Of a DNA stretch of 64,000 nt, positions 34,442-46,416 are shown in pieces (position 1 is the first letter of the stretch; every line of letters begins with the position of its first letter). The notes beneath the pieces are model-generated. The model saw only the letters and a program-made list of their open reading frames with translations, did no database searches and was not told the DNA's origin. A program made the position numbers and the translations under genes. Location: positions 806,001 to 870,000 of the forward strand of contig JANFNE010000019.1 in assembly GCA_024867545.1 (NCBI GenBank). The letters run 5' to 3'. The DNA comes from Phytopythium helicoides (Eukaryota; Oomycota; Peronosporomycetes; Pythiales; Pythiaceae).

Positions 34442-37400
34442 ATGGCGAAAGGCAGCAGCTATGTGAGCGGCAAGTCCTCTAGGTCCCTTCGCCCTCCGAC
34501 CGAGATGTCCCGCGGCCGCCAATCGATCGACAACGCACTGGGAACATTCCGGCTGCATTTGCGGACTTCGACTTTGTTAGATGAAGAAGTCATAGACGCG
34601 TTTGACCCCAATTCTCTGGTCATAAAGATTTGGGACCAAGTTCTCTTCTTCGGATATTTGTGCGAGATTTTCACGCTTCCACTCATGCAAGCGTTTGGTT
34701 TTGCCATTATTGTAGAAGCGTGGAGTGCTATCGTTCTCTGTGGTTGTGCAGAGGTGCTCTTTTTCTTCGACCTATTCATCAAGGCAAGAACAGGGTTCTA
34801 TAGCGATGGTAACCTTGTACGAGACCGACGGAAGACTCGGAGCCGATATTTGCGGTCGTTCGGTTTTGTACTTGATCTCCTCGCGCTCTCTCCATTCTCG
34901 TACATGACGTTCATATCCCCTGAAGGTCGCTCGAAGCTTGAGCTGGTTAAGCTTGTGCGGTCTATCCGCATGGTGCGCTTTGTCGCATCGCTCGACGAAT
35001 TCTATACAGCGTACTTCGTCGTTATGAAGCTTGGCAAAGTGATCATTGGTACTGTTCTCCTCTCGCACGTGATTGCTTGTATCCGCGTTTGTTTCGGTTA
35101 TAACGTTGACGGTACAAACGAATGGCTACCAGAGGTTCCAGAGGAAGGACATTTCCCAACCACACGTGAAAGATACCTTCAGGCTCTTTTCTGGGGGTTT
35201 GGAGTACTTACAGGATTATTTGAGGGGGAATTGCCGCACTCCATCGGTCAATTTCTGTTCACAAATGCTGTTGCCATCAGCGGTTTTTTCACTTTTGTCA
35301 CGCTCTGCGCAACAATTTTCGTCATCTCCAAAAGCGAGAGTGGCAACACGGAGGCGGTTGAGGCAAGGATAAACCAATTAGTGCACCTTCTTTCATATCA
35401 TCGTGTCCCTGAGAACGTTCAGACACCTGCAATTGAATACTTGCGAGTAAGTACATTTTAGTTTTGAAACCGATGTCAATCACGGCTAACCCGTATCATC
35501 TTTATGCAGCGGCACTATACAGATGTTGAATCGAATGACCGCGACACGATCAAACTCCTCTGTCCGTCCATCGCGACGGATATTCAAGTGGAGCTATTGA
35601 AGTCAACAGTTGCGAGCATTTCAGTGTTCCAGGGCTGCTCCGAGCAGTTCATTATTGCACTAACGAGCATGCTGAAGCCTATGGCTGTGCCTGCACATAC
35701 AACAATATTCACAACAGGGGATACCGGCGACTCCATGTACATTGTGAACTCTGGTGTTCTCAATGTCCTCATCAACTCAGTCAAGGTTCGCGAGCTTCGC
35801 AAAGGAGCTTGCTTTGGAGAGCTTTCTGTTTTTTCAGACATGAAGCGCACTGCTACCGTAGCATCTGTGACTTATGCTATTCTCTACCGACTTTCAAGAT
35901 TTCACTGCGAACGTGTACTTGATGGCTACCCGCTGTGTGCGGTTCTCGTAGCCTCACATGTCCAAAAGATGCTGAATGGTGTGGCACAAGCCAACACGAG
36001 CTCGTTGGTTAGTTCTTCGCGATCAGTGACATCCAAGATATCGTCACTTGGTTTAAGCATCAAAAAGAATTTTACTTCGGCTGCTAGCGGGAGGAAAAGC
36101 GTCGTAGTCCCTACCCTCGCTCGCTCCAATATCGACGAAAAGCCCGATTCGGGGACGAGTTTAAGCAACGGAAGAGCTCTAACAAGCTACGAGCAAGACC
36201 CAGGCACCGTTGCATCTAGTCGCAGCTCGATTGCGGGAGACGAAAATGTGTATCGTGACATGGGTACCCACACAAAATTACAGCACTTGATCAAGTACTA
36301 CGATCAGGCCCAACCGACGACTCCAGGTGCTTGTCAGTCAGAGCATACTACTCAGGCAAAATTGTGGACACGATTTATGCCCAAACAATGCATTGATGCC
36401 GACTCCAATTTCAGAAAGTGGTGGCTCATCATGCTCCTAGTCAACTTGCTCTACTACTGGATGGCCGTCCCAATGCAGATAGCGTTCCCTCTGTGGCGCT
36501 GGCCATCCGCATATTTTATCACTCTTGACGTACTCATGGATGCCGGGTTACTCGTCGACATGGTGCTCAACTTTTATCTTTCGTTTACCGTTGATGCTGA
36601 AAAGATTATGGACCCGAGGCGCAGTGCTCGACGATATCTGCGCCGTGGGTTTATACCTGACTTTCTCTGCCTCTTTCCGTACACGATGCTTTCGACCCTT
36701 AATAACAGCTTCTATGGCCTCACACGTATACCTCGTCTCGCTCGGTAAGCCGTTAGCTGAATTTCATCAAATGTGCTCGAGATGATCGATCACTGACTGT
36801 TAATTCTTATCAATGGCAGGATCTTCCGCCTCCCACACCTCTTGAATCGTAAAGAGCACTTTATCCAACTAAACAGTAAGCGCCGCCTAATGCTTTTCGG
36901 GATCCTCATGTGCATGATGTACCACGTTATTGCCTGCTTGCATTTTGGTACCACGTACATCGAAGGTTTTAGCACCGAAGATGAGGCGTGGATACCCTGT
37001 GAAGACATTTACTTACGTGCAATCAACCGTACGTACTTCGAAGGGCCACAAGGAAAACTCCTGCGCCTTGGAGATCCAGAGCTTCGAGCAATTGCTGCGA
37101 AACAGTATTTCAGGTCGCTTTATTATGCCACAAATGTGCTTGCAGCACTAGGAAAAACAATCGAGCCTGCTAACGAGACGCAATACGCTATGGCTCTCAT
37201 CTTTATGCTGAATGGATTTCTAATTACCGCGATCGTTGTCGACAATGTTCAGAAGCGCTTCACTGCGTCGGCCTTCGAGCAGAAAGAGTTTTTTGCCACA
37301 CGCACGCGCATCCAGCTGTTTTTGAGGCGGCAGAACGCGCCTTCAGCACTTCACTATCGCGTAAACTCTTTCCTCGATTTCTGGTGGTCAGCTCACCGTG

Positions 37401-40400
37401 GGGCAGTCACTGAAGAGCTCCTCGCGGACCTTCCTCATGCTATCAAGCTTGATGTACTGCGCAGCATTTGTCGACCAGTACTGCAAACCATCGCTTTACT
37501 TGCTAATGTGCGACCTGTTTTGGACAAGCTCGAGGAGTTTCTAGTTGAGCACGCGCAATTTGTCCTGTACGGTCAAGGTGAAACTGTGTATTGGAAGGGC
37601 GACTACGTCACTGGTTTGTTTTTTGTGCTCGAAGGAGAGATCAGTGTCGTTTATTCAGACGGATACAGCTCTGAAGAGAACGGATCCACGCGTACAGTAC
37701 CTAGCGGTGGGTTCTTTGGCACAGCAGCACTTTTGGATCCCGAGCAAAGATGTAACGGGTACGCTGACCGTGTGACTACGATCGTTGGGTGTATTGTGTT
37801 GTTTGTCTCCAAAGAGCAACTGAGTGCCATGAAGGATATTTTCCCCCCGCTCTTTGAAGAACTGCTTGCACTGCAGAAAAAGTTACTCAACAACAAGCTT
37901 GTTGGGAGAAATCGCCGTGGCAGTGTCCAAGCAGTGTCACTCCATCAAGCGACCTCCCGACGACTGAAGTCTCTGGTGGCGAGGGTTACCAAGGGGACAG
38001 CAACAGAGCCCACTGGTCCCTATCGTATTTGATCCCGACTCTGTATTTGTACTCGCTTGGGAAACGTGGCTGTTCTTCATCATGTCAGTGCAATGGATTA
38101 CCGTCATTTACCAGATCAGCTTTCGCACCGTGAAGTCCACGTATGTCATGGGTGACACCATCACCGCGATGCTCGAGGTTTTCTTCCTCGTCGACCTTTG
38201 GATTCGAATGCGACTTGGATATTACGAATTTGGTAGCAAAGTGGTGGATCCTCGTCGCATTCGACGTGCCTACCTCCGATCAAGTACTTTTATTGTAGAT
38301 GTCGCAGCCCTGCTGCCACTTTTCATCGGCAATTGGACTTTGCCGTCAGAGCAGCGACTTGATCTGCTGAACATTAACAAGCTTATTGCGCCTGTTTAAG
38401 GTACCACGTCAGTTCCAAACTCTTGAGAATCGTTATTTAAAACTTACGATCGAGCTGAGATTGTTTAAGCTCCTATACTATGCCTTCTTGCTGACCCACA
38501 TATTTGGTTGTATCTGGTTCGACTTTGGCTCCAGCTCGTCGGATCCGCACGGTCAACCAGAGTTTGGCAGTGATGAGTGGCTTCCACCGGCGTATCTACA
38601 GTTCGCGACAGCAAGCCGGCAGTATTTCAGTCCCTCTTCTGGTCTTTCGGACTTATGTCAGGCATCGAGCACTGGTGAGCTTCCAAAAACCGTTTCTCAG
38701 TGTGCATTCAGTGTGATCACCATGACAAGCGGGTTTTTCTTGTTTGCATACGTTGTCGGCAACTTCACTGACATCATCGAGCTCGTTGATGCCGAAAACC
38801 GCGAGTTCAACGAAAAGCTCGGGTCTGTGCGACAACTTCTAGGCACACTTCAAGCTTCCTTCGGCGCTTCAGGAACGACTGAAGACCTTTTACATGTTCC
38901 GCCGATTTCACTCGATCACACGCGAGCATATACTAGCGCGATGTCTCCCGCCATCTCTGCTTACAGATATCCGACTTGTTCATCTTAAGCCAATGATCGA
39001 TAAGGTTGAGTTCCTCTCTGGTATGGACAGCTCAGTTACTCGCATGCTTGTGTCACAGTTTAGCCAGCTGCTTGTAACTCGGGACGAGTTTGTTTGTCGA
39101 TTTGGTGACGACGCAAGTGATATGTTCTTTGTATTCGTCGGTGTTTTAGAAGTTCTCATTCCCGATGATGGTGCGGAAGAATCGTGCGCGATCTTCAAAG
39201 ATGACAACCGTGCGCTACCGGACGACGAGCTTACAACTGGGTTTACAGCTCCACAGCCAATATCCAGCGCACGGAAGAAAGCACTCCACGATGCCAAGCG
39301 ACAGAAAGATCCTAAGCAGCCACGACTCAAAAAGCTCAACGAGATTTCTGGTGGAGGGTACTTTGGTGAGAATGGACTCTTTACACGAAGCAAACGCAAC
39401 GCCTACATCCAGGCTCGCACGTCCTGTATTTTGTACAAATTGTCTCGTGAATCACTTGAGCTTGTCTTTGACCGATACCCAGAGTGGAAGCAACGCGTTA
39501 TGCGAATCACCACCATTCGGGAGGAACAAGCGCGTCTGGCACGACTTGCTGCTATGGAAATGGCGTGCAGACCAGTCTACAGTGCGCACCTTGCTCAAGA
39601 GACAACCCCATTGCCTTCGACTTCCGAGTCCACTCTGAGCCATGCTTCGAGGTTAGCGGTAGCGTTTACTGAAACCGGAAGACGAGTTCGAGAAGCAATT
39701 CATAAGCTTTTTGTTCACGTGTTGGAAGGCGCTGATGCACAGAGCTCGTTCCACCTTTGGTGGCTGCGCGTGACTGTTATTTCAACAGTTTATATCGCCA
39801 TCATTGTGCCTTATCGCATCACAATGGACTCGCTCGATCGCTCGACACCGATCTCGGCGACAGCTAAATCAGTTGAAGTCTTCTGTGAAGTTTTCTTCCT
39901 AGCAGATATTTGGTTTAGTTGGCATGTGCGAAGATGCTCGGCGTCAATGGAGCTTTATGAGCTTCCGCATCGATCCCAGTACATAAAAGAACGCCTTCTT
40001 TGGGACGCAATCTCTGCAATGCCACTTGACCGGTTTCTTGTTGAGTTTACAACGAGCCCGTGGCTTCGATTGTTGCGCTGTGCAAAAACGCTCAACATCG
40101 GACGATATCTGGAAGAGCTCAACCGGAGCAGCGTTGCGTACGAAATCCACTATGCTGCGCGTGTCATCTTGCTCTACTATCTTGCCATATATTGGGCTGC
40201 GTGCGCATACTTGGCCATCGCAATGCTCGAAGGGTTCGCCGAAGAATGGGACGGCTGGCGTCCAGCCACCTCTCTCATCATAACAGACCCCGACAATCCG
40301 TCTTCCAGCCAGCTTGCAGTGCGCTTCTTACGCGCTATGTTCTACGCGACAACAGCATTTGTCAAGAAGGGCCGGACATTCACAGCGGACTCGACGCCAT

Positions 40401-42139
40401 TACTTGCATTCAGTATCATGGTGGCTTTCACGGGGCTGCTTGTCATGTCCTTTGTGCTTGGTGAGCTCGCCAATTTGTTCATTTCTTACATCGGGTTAGA
40501 GGTAAACTTTCGCAAGAACAACATGGCCGTGCAGCAATATCTAGCACGCGTCCAGGTGAGTGAGTCGATTCGTGTCCGAGCTCACAAGTTCATGATCTCA
40601 TTCTGGTCGTCACACGCGGGTGTGAACTATAAAGAAGTGCTGGATGAAATGCCTCTAGCGATCCGTTCGAGTTGCATCTTTCATGTAGTACACAGGACAG
40701 TCGAGTGGTTTGTGATTCGCGTCTTCCAGCCGGCATGCTGCTGGTCTGGATCCCCGCTAGCGTTGGATCCAAGCATGGCTGTTCTAGCACGAGACCTGAT
40801 CGAACACTTACACTTCGAAGGCTACCCGGGTGGGGAAAATGTTCTGGTAGAAGGTAGCATCAGCTCAGCCATGCATTTCGTGCTCCGGGGACACCTTGAA
40901 ATCCAGAGCCAGTCAATTCCAGCACTCGCCAAACCCGTGGGGCTTCGGCATGGAGATTTTTTTGGCGAGCGAGGGCTTCTTGGAGGTGCTGTCAGTCATT
41001 TTTCAGTGCGTACTGTTCGTGCATGCGACCTTATGAGCTTACGCCCAGAGGCACTGCTCAAAGTGTTGGAGAGCCACGATGTCACTCGAGTAGTGCTTGA
41101 AATCGTTCGCCGTGCGTACGCCCACATCCGTGTAGAGTTGGCGACGGTGACTAGCTGCACACGACAAGATATGGAGAAGCACTGGGGTGGCGCGTTGCTG
41201 CGCGTAGTGCGCGACATGCGGGTGGAAATGGAGCGCGAACGTGGTGCAAGCTTCCATCTCAAAAGCCATGTTCAGGACATGAGTTTGGCTCTCGAGACAC
41301 CCGCGGAATGCTTGGAGGCGTTCGGCGCAGTGGTGCAGTTAACCATGCCTGTCGACCCATACAATTGGCACGCGGCAGTTGGGCGGCACGTGGACACAGC
41401 AACTCAAGCCAACTCACCACCCCCATTGATAGTTGAGGCTCCAACTTCACTGGCGGCTGCTGTAGTAACTCCAAAGTCTCGACGTATGACAGCAAGCCTC
41501 GATGGCGGGTCACTGGGCACACTCCCAACGATTGAGGCTCCTCAAGAAGATGAAGATGAAGCTGACGAAGATGGAGACGGCGCTCAAGATGTACTATATG
41601 GAGCAAATAGACGGCAAAGCACACAAGGAGAAGATACTTTTCCAGCACGAACCGAAAGAACTCTTGATGAAGACACAACTGTGGGGAGTAGCAACAGCAG
41701 AAGTAGTAGCAGCGCCGTCGTGATTGTGAGCACGGCATCCACGAGCTTCGCGATGGCTGAGATGAGCGACGCAAGAACTCGATCCGAGTCGCTCCGTGAT
41801 CCTCGACTGGCCGACGCCCTCACGTCCGAGGGGTTTTCCATTGGCATTCTCGTCGAAGAGACTGACTTGAGCCCCGCCATCCCACACAACAGCTTTCGAC
41901 GACTCGAGCTTCAGGAGCACGCTCTTCAGTTCGCACCCCAGGAGGCTGGAAAACCGCTAAAGTTTTCCTTAGGACAGCAGTCAACTCGCATGGCTGGCAG
42001 CCCGACCCTTGTTCTACCCGCTCGAAGCCCTGTCGACTCTCGAAAATCTCCTGTAAGTCCCCGTCCTATTCGTCTACCTCCGCTCCCGGTTCCTCCGGGT
42101 TGTGATGAAGACGAGGGACACAAAGTAGCAGTCGAGTAA
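34442..42139 (+). CDS. Four-module CNG/HCN-type cation channel, single chain (gene 2)
   Basis: A divergent paralogue of the preceding gene, about 2,520 residues. Start MAKGSSYVSG at 34442. Introns are 35447-35509 (same site as gene 1) and 36745-36819 (absent in gene 1). Pore loops: VLTGLFEGELPH, VLAALGKTIEPAN, the third in a disturbed stretch ending TGELPKT, and AFVKKGRTFTADS. CNBD 1 is canonical (CFGELSVFSDMKRTATV), 2 degenerate, 3 FGENGLFTRSKRNAYI, 4 FFGERGLLGG. Modules 1, 2 and 4 are open. Module 3 has about five one-base breaks between 38020 and 38845, so the gene may be damaged or locally misread. From about 41400 a long acidic, Ser-rich cytoplasmic tail follows. This locus is the source of copies A, B and C at 15-25 kb. 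Confidence 0.85.
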
Positions 42140-42287
42140 GACAACAGATTTTTACCAACGTCCTCTTCACGCTCATGGGGGCGCCTTCGAGTCGCCCAAT
42201 ACATATCTACATAAAATTCCTAGATAGATTTCCATGGCCTGGCCAGCCATCGGTTGCAGTGCTTACTACCCCACGCACGCCATCAGG

Positions 42288-43796
42288 CTACGAGGTGGAA
42301 GGAGGTAGGGAGAAGATTGGGTGCACCATGGTCGTCTCCCATTTAAGCGCAACTGACAGCGTGTCCATGGCGAGCTGCGCAATGTGCTGCGGGTCCTTGT
42401 AGTTCCAGCTTCCACCGTACTCGACCTGCGCACCGCATTCCTCAAACTCTTGCGCTGGATCCGAGTGCTCCGCAAATCCCAGCGGATCGAACAGGAACCA
42501 ACCCGACATGTCGATCCATATGACTGGCCGGCCATCGCTGGCGTTAGTCGTCACCTTAGGCTCGCTTGAAGCCGAAGAGCCCTCCACAGGCGGCGGGTCG
42601 ATTGACTTGATGCAGAGAAGGAATCCGTTGCGTGTCCGTACTCGGAACAGCAGATACACGCAGCGGAACCAGCGCGATCCGTCAGGGCTCTTCATACTGC
42701 GCACGGCAACGACTGTGTCGTCATTCACGCGCTGCAGCACGCGGAGCTCCAAGAGTCCGCGGAACTTAGACTCCGCGCACCCTGGGTCGGAGAGGCAGTC
42801 CCACGTGTTCGTGAAGAGCGCGCGCGCGTTCGAGTCCGGGAATCGCTTGCGCAGCGAGAAGTTGAGCGTCGTTCCGTCCACCATACGCTTATCCTCCCAC
42901 CCGAGCACGCGCGCGCCGGTCGAGATCTGCCTCCCGCTGAGCGAGAAGCCCAGGTACGCGCGGTACGTGTCCTTCACGATCGCCTTGGCCTGCGCGAACG
43001 TGAGCTGCTTGAATCCGATCTCCTTGCGCACGTCCATGGCCACTGGCGCTGGCGGGTGCGTGTTGCCTAGTCCCGTGGGCTTTGGCGATCGGAAGGCTTT
43101 ACGGTCGTCCGAGGCTTGCGTGTCCGGCGACAGGTCCTCGTCGGACGTGTCCATGTCTGCGTGTCCTCTCGACCCTGGCGACGACGCGTCCGCGCTGTCC
43201 TCCGTCGTGCACGTGCTAACGGGCGACGACACTCCTGCTGCTGCTGCTGCTGGCTTCCCGCAGCCCGCGGCCATGGCGTGCATCATCCACGCTGGCGGGT
43301 CTGCGTCCGAGTCCGAGTCCGACTGGTTGCTGACGACAAGCTCCCTGGCCCTCCTGGCGAACTCTGCGCGCGCGTCAAGCGTCTCCTGCAGCCGCGCGCG
43401 CTCCTCCTGCAGCCTGGCGGCCTCCGCGCGCAGCTCGTCGCTCCTGCCGCCGTGGCGCTCGCCCTGCGCCTCCGCCTGCTCCCTCGCCTGCTGCCGCGCG
43501 AGCTCCAGCTGCGCCATCTTGGCCTCCAGCGCCCTCACCGTGTCGCGCAGCCCCGTCATGTGCTGCTTGGTGCGGTGGTACGAGCGCCGCACGACCTCGC
43601 GGTGCCGCGCTCGCCGCTCCGCCGCCGTCAGTTTGCGCCGCGCGCCGCCGCTCGAGCCCACGGACGACGACGGAGACGGCGGCGCCAGCTCCGGCGCGTC
43701 GTCAGCTGCCGCGCCCGCTGCGTCCGCTGAGAGCAGCAGCTCCATGAGCGCCTGGTCGTCGTCGGCCCACGGCGCGAGCCCCGCATCGACCTCCAT
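42288..43796 (-). CDS. bZIP transcription factor with C-terminal START-like domain (intact)
   Basis: A single-exon gene of 502 residues. The ATG at 43796 sits in GCCACCATGG, an excellent start context. An acidic N-terminus (residues 10-25) is followed by a basic region at 56-76 (AAERRARHREVVRRSYHRTK) and a long Glu/Arg/Ala coiled coil to about residue 155. A Ser/Asp-rich linker leads to the START-like domain, with GWEDKRMVDGTTLNFSLRKRFPD, LFTNTWDCL, VLQRVNDDTVVAVR, YLLFRVRTRNGFLLC and a closing LKWETTMVHPIF. It converges on the channel gene with 148 bp between. It is a predicted nuclear DNA-binding regulator; the domain may bind a lipid or metabolite (inference). The 464-codon frame on the other strand is a shadow. 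Confidence 0.85.
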   Translation of the reverse strand: MEVDAGLAPWADDDQALMELLLSADAAGAAADDAPELAPPSPSSSVGSSGGARRKLTAAERRARHREVVRRSYHRTKQHMTGLRDTVRALEAKMAQLELARQQAREQAEAQGERHGGRSDELRAEAARLQEERARLQETLDARAEFARRARELVVSNQSDSDSDADPPAWMMHAMAAGCGKPAAAAAGVSSPVSTCTTEDSADASSPGSRGHADMDTSDEDLSPDTQASDDRKAFRSPKPTGLGNTHPPAPVAMDVRKEIGFKQLTFAQAKAIVKDTYRAYLGFSLSGRQISTGARVLGWEDKRMVDGTTLNFSLRKRFPDSNARALFTNTWDCLSDPGCAESKFRGLLELRVLQRVNDDTVVAVRSMKSPDGSRWFRCVYLLFRVRTRNGFLLCIKSIDPPPVEGSSASSEPKVTTNASDGRPVIWIDMSGWFLFDPLGFAEHSDPAQEFEECGAQVEYGGSWNYKDPQHIAQLAMDTLSVALKWETTMVHPIFSLPPSTS

Positions 43797-44105
43797 GGTG
43801 GCGCCGCGTTCTTTCTCCAAAGTGACTTGGGGTTTGTATAGGAAGGGAAAGGACGGCGAGGAAGGAGGGGGGAGACATGGAAGGAGGAATTTTGACCTAT
43901 GAGAGAGAGGGATTCAGGGTGGTATGGGACGGGATTGGAGGAAAAGAGGGATTTTGTGACGTGATCATCTTTTCTGCCAATTGGAGCGAGGTCGACGGCA
44001 CATGTCGCAGGATGTTGAAGCTGACGTGTCAATGCCGTCATGACCTGGTCTCACTTGCCAGCGTTGCTGCGTTGATGGTCTGCGATTGCAGTGGTCTAAA
44101 TAGAT
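43797..44105. other. Promoter of the bZIP gene and 3' flank of the next gene
   Basis: No gene seen. It is purine-rich near 43840-43920 on the plus strand and carries the 5' flank of the gene starting at 43796. Confidence 0.4.
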
Positions 44106-45471
44106 TCACACGGTCTTAGCGAGCTCTGCGGCCTTGGAGGACGACGGAGGAGACGGGGGCGGTGATGCGGACGGAGGTGTGAGCCCCAGCGAGCGAAGAA
44201 TGAGGTCGGAGGCGGCAGTTTGTCGCGCCAGTAGCCTCCGGATCTCGCGCAGCTCGTCGGCTGTGCGAGTCTCAAGTGCCGTCAGGCGGTCCTCGAATCG
44301 CTGGGTCGCCGCAGCAAAACTTTCGGCGGCGCGGACAGCATCGGCTTGGGCTCTCGCGCGTAATGCGAGCTCTCTGCGTTGTGCATCCAGCACGGCGACT
44401 AGAGTGGCCCTCTCTCTACATCAACAACCCGTTAGGCACGATGTTTTGCTCCAGTTCGCACCAAAGTAGCACTCACGTTTCCCATGCGTCCTCGGCTGCG
44501 AGCGAGCGAGCGCTGCCCGAATGGCTATGATGGTTGTTGTTGTGTGCGCTGCTCGCTCTGCTCCTTGTCCTGTGCTTGGTAGATGGTCCAGTCGCAGCAA
44601 CTGGAGCTGGTGGAATTGATCCAACCGTGCTCTCGGGTGTCTGTTGGTTTGGCGCCTTAGCTGGAGGTGAGGTCGCGAGTCTTGATGGAGATGTCTGGTT
44701 GAGGTCTGTGGGAATCGCTTGCCGCGGGGTCTACAGCAAATTCAGCTCCATGAGTCGGGAATCGGTCATCCATCGCTACAACAACAATACTCCACACCCA
44801 GTTGCTAGTGCTGAGAGCAAATGGTGCGGCCTTGGTGGGCTTGGTAAAGTCCTTGCCTGTCGCTGCAGTCGCCAGCCTTCATCCGAATCCCGTCATCGTC
44901 CATCAGTGCGCTATAATCTCCTTCCACCTCCTCAACACCACGTACTTTTGTTGCGCAGTGTGTGCAAAGTCTCTCGCACGCTCTTGCCTCGCCAAATGCA
45001 GCAGTATGGAGCTCTCTTGTGCCTCAGTCGGGTGCACTGCGGTCACGGCAGTCGAACTCCTCGACGACGACGACTCGGGCGACCGCGGCGACCTCGCAGT
45101 CTCCTCTGACGCTGGCAGTGACGTCGGTGCTCGGACTTTCTGCGGAGACCGCCGCGCAGATTCCGTGATGATCTGCATGGCAACGATCACCATCAGCCCA
45201 AAGGTGTATTCATTGATGCCAATGATGAAACCAATGACGGCACCTTGGGAGCAAAGGTGCACTGCTCGGCCTCGCGCAAACGCTCGTTTTGCGCCACTTG
45301 CTGCAGCTTTCGCTGGCTCGACGCCTGCCACTGCAGCTGCTTATCGTATGTGGCGCTGGTGGCTGCCGCGGTCGCAGGGCGTGGCGCCTGCGCGTCCATT
45401 GCGGCAGTGCTCCAGCTCTGCGACTGCTCAAGATCGACTCTTCCTGGGCAATTACAGAAATACCCCGACAT
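44106..45471 (-). CDS. Multi-exon coiled-coil protein, unknown function
   Basis: The exons I can support are as follows. The exon around 45471-45264 encodes YDKQLQWQASSQRKLQQ and EQCTFAPK. An intron follows, ending TTGCCATGCAG, and then an exon with ITESARRSPQKVRAPTS to QERARDFAHTAQQK. Further on is a Pro/Ser/Asn-rich exon with PTDLNQTSPSRLATSPPAK and AHNNNHHSHSG. The exon ending AAEDAWET is joined by an intron (GTGAGT...TTGATGTAG, CCTAACG branch) to ERATLVAVLDAQRREL. The final exon is a coiled coil (FEDRLTALETRTADELREIRRLLARQ) ending at 44106. CTFAPK-type motifs occur in cytoskeletal and flagellar proteins, but I would not assign a function. The 5' end is unresolved, and a further exon may lie at 45740-45870 (LTSALKIRESLPEDELRSD). 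Confidence 0.55.
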
Positions 45472-46416
45472 GTCAACTTGAAGTCACGCTCGACTCGCCA
45501 TCATGGCAGTGTGCACAATGCCAGCAGTGGTGTCCATGACAATGGGCAAGGTGGCGATGCTGATGCAACTAGACCTAGTATATACGCGCCTCTGCGGTCC
45601 GTGGCAATGGGTAGAAATGGTCTTGACGTGAATACCGACGTGACACACTGTGCCGGAGAGACTTTTGAGTGGGCACAGGGCTTGAATCCAGCCAGCAGTC
45701 CGAGTCTGCATGTGTGGCGTTCGGACTCTCACCGGCAAAGAGCCGGTCGTCGTCGCCGCTCCAGGCACAAATGCTGTCGATGTATGCGCTGCACGCTTCG
45801 TCGCTTCGAAGCTCATCCTCGGGCAGGCTCTCGCGGATCTTCAATGCTGAAGTCAGCAAATCCGCCAAGACCGCAACGCTGACTGGCTATCCATGGTCCA
45901 GATCAATCGCGAGCTGCCAACCGTTCGTCCTCTGCCTTCGACCTTACGTCAAAATGATCTCCACACGGCAGGTTGCAGCTGCCGTAGCAGTGTTCCCAAC
46001 GTATCCTGCTGCATCTGTTGTTTTTCGCACGAGCTTCACGCATGTGGCTCAACCACGAGCACTGGTGGTCCGATCGAGGAGCAGCATCAGTGCACCGACG
46101 CTGCACGAATTTCGCGAGGTCTCATCAGATGATGATGGAAGTGCTGGCGCTGCGGTAATCGCTCTGTTAGGATGGGGCGAGTTACCTCCCCCTCACCTCC
46201 GCTTTACCCGCCGCCGATTTACCCCCTCCACATACAAACTCCATCTCAAGTCCTCGTTGAGTCATCGCCTCGCCGCGGGAATACGCCGCCTCCATCTCAC
46301 TTTTACGCGCGCCACGCTTCCGCCACCGCGCCGCCATCGCCGCCACTCCCCGCGCCGTCGCTAGGCGTCCGCGCCTCGCTGTACGTGGCTCCCCCCGCCC
46401 GCTCGCCAGCCGCTCG
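45472..46416. other. 5' region between divergent genes, possibly with an upstream exon
   Basis: A minus-strand open stretch at 45740-45870 (LTSALKIRESLPEDE, YIDSICAWSGDDDRL, then a GTGAGA donor) looks like coding sequence and may belong to the coiled-coil gene. The part right of 45900 holds no gene I can support and includes the promoter for the start at 46417. Confidence 0.35.

Noticed and set aside
43116..43730. 204-codon Arg-rich plus-strand frame
   Set aside because: A third shadow of the bZIP gene, not a real protein pattern.
42508..43902. 464-codon open frame on the plus strand
   Set aside because: Antisense to the intact bZIP gene; its Ser/Arg-rich composition is what GC-rich coding DNA gives on the other strand.
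45893..46364. Plus-strand Pro/Arg-rich frame before the bZIP at 46417
   Set aside because: Composition of 5'-flanking DNA; no link by splicing to the bZIP start.
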